Positions 63,397 to 64,000 of a DNA stretch of 64,000 bases are shown piece after piece. Source of the stretch: Planctomycetota bacterium (lineage in GTDB: Bacteria; Planctomycetota; B15-G4; JADJEK01). The stretch is from positions 496,001 to 560,000 of the forward strand of contig JADJEK010000001.1 in NCBI GenBank assembly GCA_016709145.1, in the 5' to 3' direction. The stretch's first letter is position 1. Every line of letters begins with the position of its first letter. The notes below the pieces were generated by a model, which worked only from the letters and a program-made list of their open reading frames with translations, was not told where the DNA came from and made no database searches. The position numbers and the translations under genes are program-made.

Positions 63397-64000
63397 CGTC
63401 GTTCTCCGGAGTCGTGGAAAGTTCACTGGGCCGCGCGTGGACATCCACGCCGGCGTCTTCGAGATTCATCCCCTCCAACAAGCCCGCTTCGGTGTGCACT
63501 TCGATGCGACCGCGCTCGCCATGCAAAGACACTTTGCGATCCCCGATCTGGCCCATCAGGTACACGCGCTTGCGCGGCGCTTCGGACAGCGCGGTATCGA
63601 GCTCGTTGTCGTTGAAGGCTTGCTCGATCGTCTCGCGCAGTGCGTCTTCAGCGCCGAAGAAGCGGTCCGCCGGCAGCGCGCCATCGAGCCCCTGGTGCGG
63701 CCGGAAGTGGTTGTAGTGCGCAAAGTAGTGTGAGAGCCGCTCGCGCGCGTCGACCAGGTCCTGCGGCTTTGCGCGCTCCCAGAATTCCTTGCCGACCGTC
63801 TCCCACAGCCGCTCGCATTTGCCCACCGTCTGCGGGTGCTGTGCGCGCGCCAGCACGTGGCGAATGCCTTCGCGATCGAGCAGCTTCTGGAATGCGCTCT
63901 TGCCGCGCCACGCGAAGTACTGTGGCCCTCGATCCGAGAGGATCTCCTGCGGCTTGCCGAAGCGCGCCACGCCCTCCATCACGACCTCGCACACCCAAGC
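62714..64000 (-). CDS. Integrase-core (DDE) protein, N-terminus outside the window
   Basis: The visible part starts within the catalytic core: EVVMEGVARFGKPQEILSDR with the second Asp, then HPQTVGKCERLWETVGKEFW with the catalytic Glu, then ARERLSHYFAHYNHFRPHQG. This is the rve-type signature of IS481/IS3-like enzymes. The C-terminal domain runs to about GDRKVSLHGERGRIEVHTEA. The frame stays open to 62714, but sequence after about residue 200 of the visible part is in the shadow of the HTH gene and may not be real protein. The upstream end is beyond 64000. Confidence 0.7.
   Translation of the reverse strand, partial: AWVCEVVMEGVARFGKPQEILSDRGPQYFAWRGKSAFQKLLDREGIRHVLARAQHPQTVGKCERLWETVGKEFWERAKPQDLVDARERLSHYFAHYNHFRPHQGLDGALPADRFFGAEDALRETIEQAFNDNELDTALSEAPRKRVYLMGQIGDRKVSLHGERGRIEVHTEAGLLEGMNLEDAGVDVHARPSELSTTPENDDEAEREAERSEHASEHERGAAEPEHDDRDQGPPDAQAALQEPAETGDRGAGPAGSGERAGAQEGAGDVCADPRAVAGQDQQGGDLATSSTPALAGVAAEPASAVGDDRGPARPTTDEATRDAGSGSREHREEGSGDGHDAAAARDRAPEAGPDGEQPSERALEAVSGADAAGEGAPRGAACDQARCQSSAQQGAVEPAASSANGPQPNCDPERSHGDNASSSPGTTA

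Larger units (their letters stand above)
61712..64000 (-). mobile_element. Second transposon with two DDE enzymes, incomplete at the window edge
   Basis: Rhs-like coding stops near 61712, where a TGTGCTCCTGTAGTGCTCA sequence could be the element end. From there to the window edge all leftward genes are transposition-type: a DDE enzyme, an HTH protein, and a second DDE integrase-like enzyme. The far end is outside the window, so inverted repeats cannot be confirmed. Confidence 0.6.

Noticed and set aside
1..64000. CRISPR array, rRNA operon or replication origin
   Set aside because: No regularly spaced identical repeats, no rRNA-like sequence, and no DnaA-box cluster or dnaA/dnaN genes were seen on either strand.

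Overview
This is about 64 kb of GC-rich DNA (apart from two lower-GC patches) from a Gram-negative, respiring bacterium. A cytochrome-type DUF1587/1592/1588/1585 protein is coupled to a DUF1552 Tat protein (18079-21281), and there are diheme cytochrome c peroxidase, beta-helix and M56/BlaI genes. Together these suggest Planctomycetota or a neighbouring environmental lineage. There is no rRNA or confident tRNA to settle it. Most gene neighbours overlap by 1-8 bases (ATGA or GTGA), so operons can be read directly.

Layout. 1-4000: two paralogous beta-helix proteins, a GAF protein, a small monooxygenase-like protein and an NlpC/P60-like protein. 4000-4640: an intergenic repeat island. 4641-8915: a cytochrome c / Tat phosphoesterase / cytochrome c peroxidase operon opposite an OxyR-type regulator. 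8973-14011: a ClpX-like ATPase, then a coupled glycosyltransferase / methyltransferase / membrane-protein set. 14258-21654: cupin proteins, an ABC-2 exporter, the DUF1592/DUF1552 pair and DUF423. 21971-23253: two lower-GC exported orphan proteins. 23454-33958: redox proteins including a nuclease-thioredoxin fusion, a LolA-like lipoprotein, an EIIA protein, a frameshifted lipoprotein gene, a second repeat island, murJ with an in-frame amber codon, and a HEAT-repeat protein. 34098-39692: a BlaI/M56 regulatory operon that ends in a protein with 16 cysteines at exact four-residue spacing, divergent from an ECF sigma / anti-sigma / secretin-like set. 39755-44038: RsgA, RecD2-like helicase and an RluD-type synthase.

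The centrepiece is 44063-53413, a leftward operon for anaerobic aromatic-ring reduction: had, oah, a GNAT acetyltransferase, dch, bcrC, bcrB, bcrA, bcrD and an SDR dehydrogenase, followed by an Rrf2-type iron-sulfur regulator. BcrCBAD would reduce benzoyl-CoA to the cyclic dienoyl-CoA using ATP. Dch, Had and Oah then hydrate, oxidise and open the ring to 3-hydroxypimelyl-CoA, which the SDR could oxidise next. bcrC carries one frameshift as sequenced. No benzoate-CoA ligase, ferredoxin or ferredoxin reductase gene lies in the window.

55044-64000 is a mobile and degraded zone: long palindromes, an IS66 TnpA remnant, and an Rhs gene with a candidate toxin tail and immunity gene. The Rhs gene is split by an IS21-family element with a 4-bp target duplication and cut upstream by a second DDE transposon that runs off the window. 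Removing the IS21 element and one target copy restores the Rhs reading frame exactly. Several genes are broken by single-base changes, so either recent decay or assembly error is a live question.
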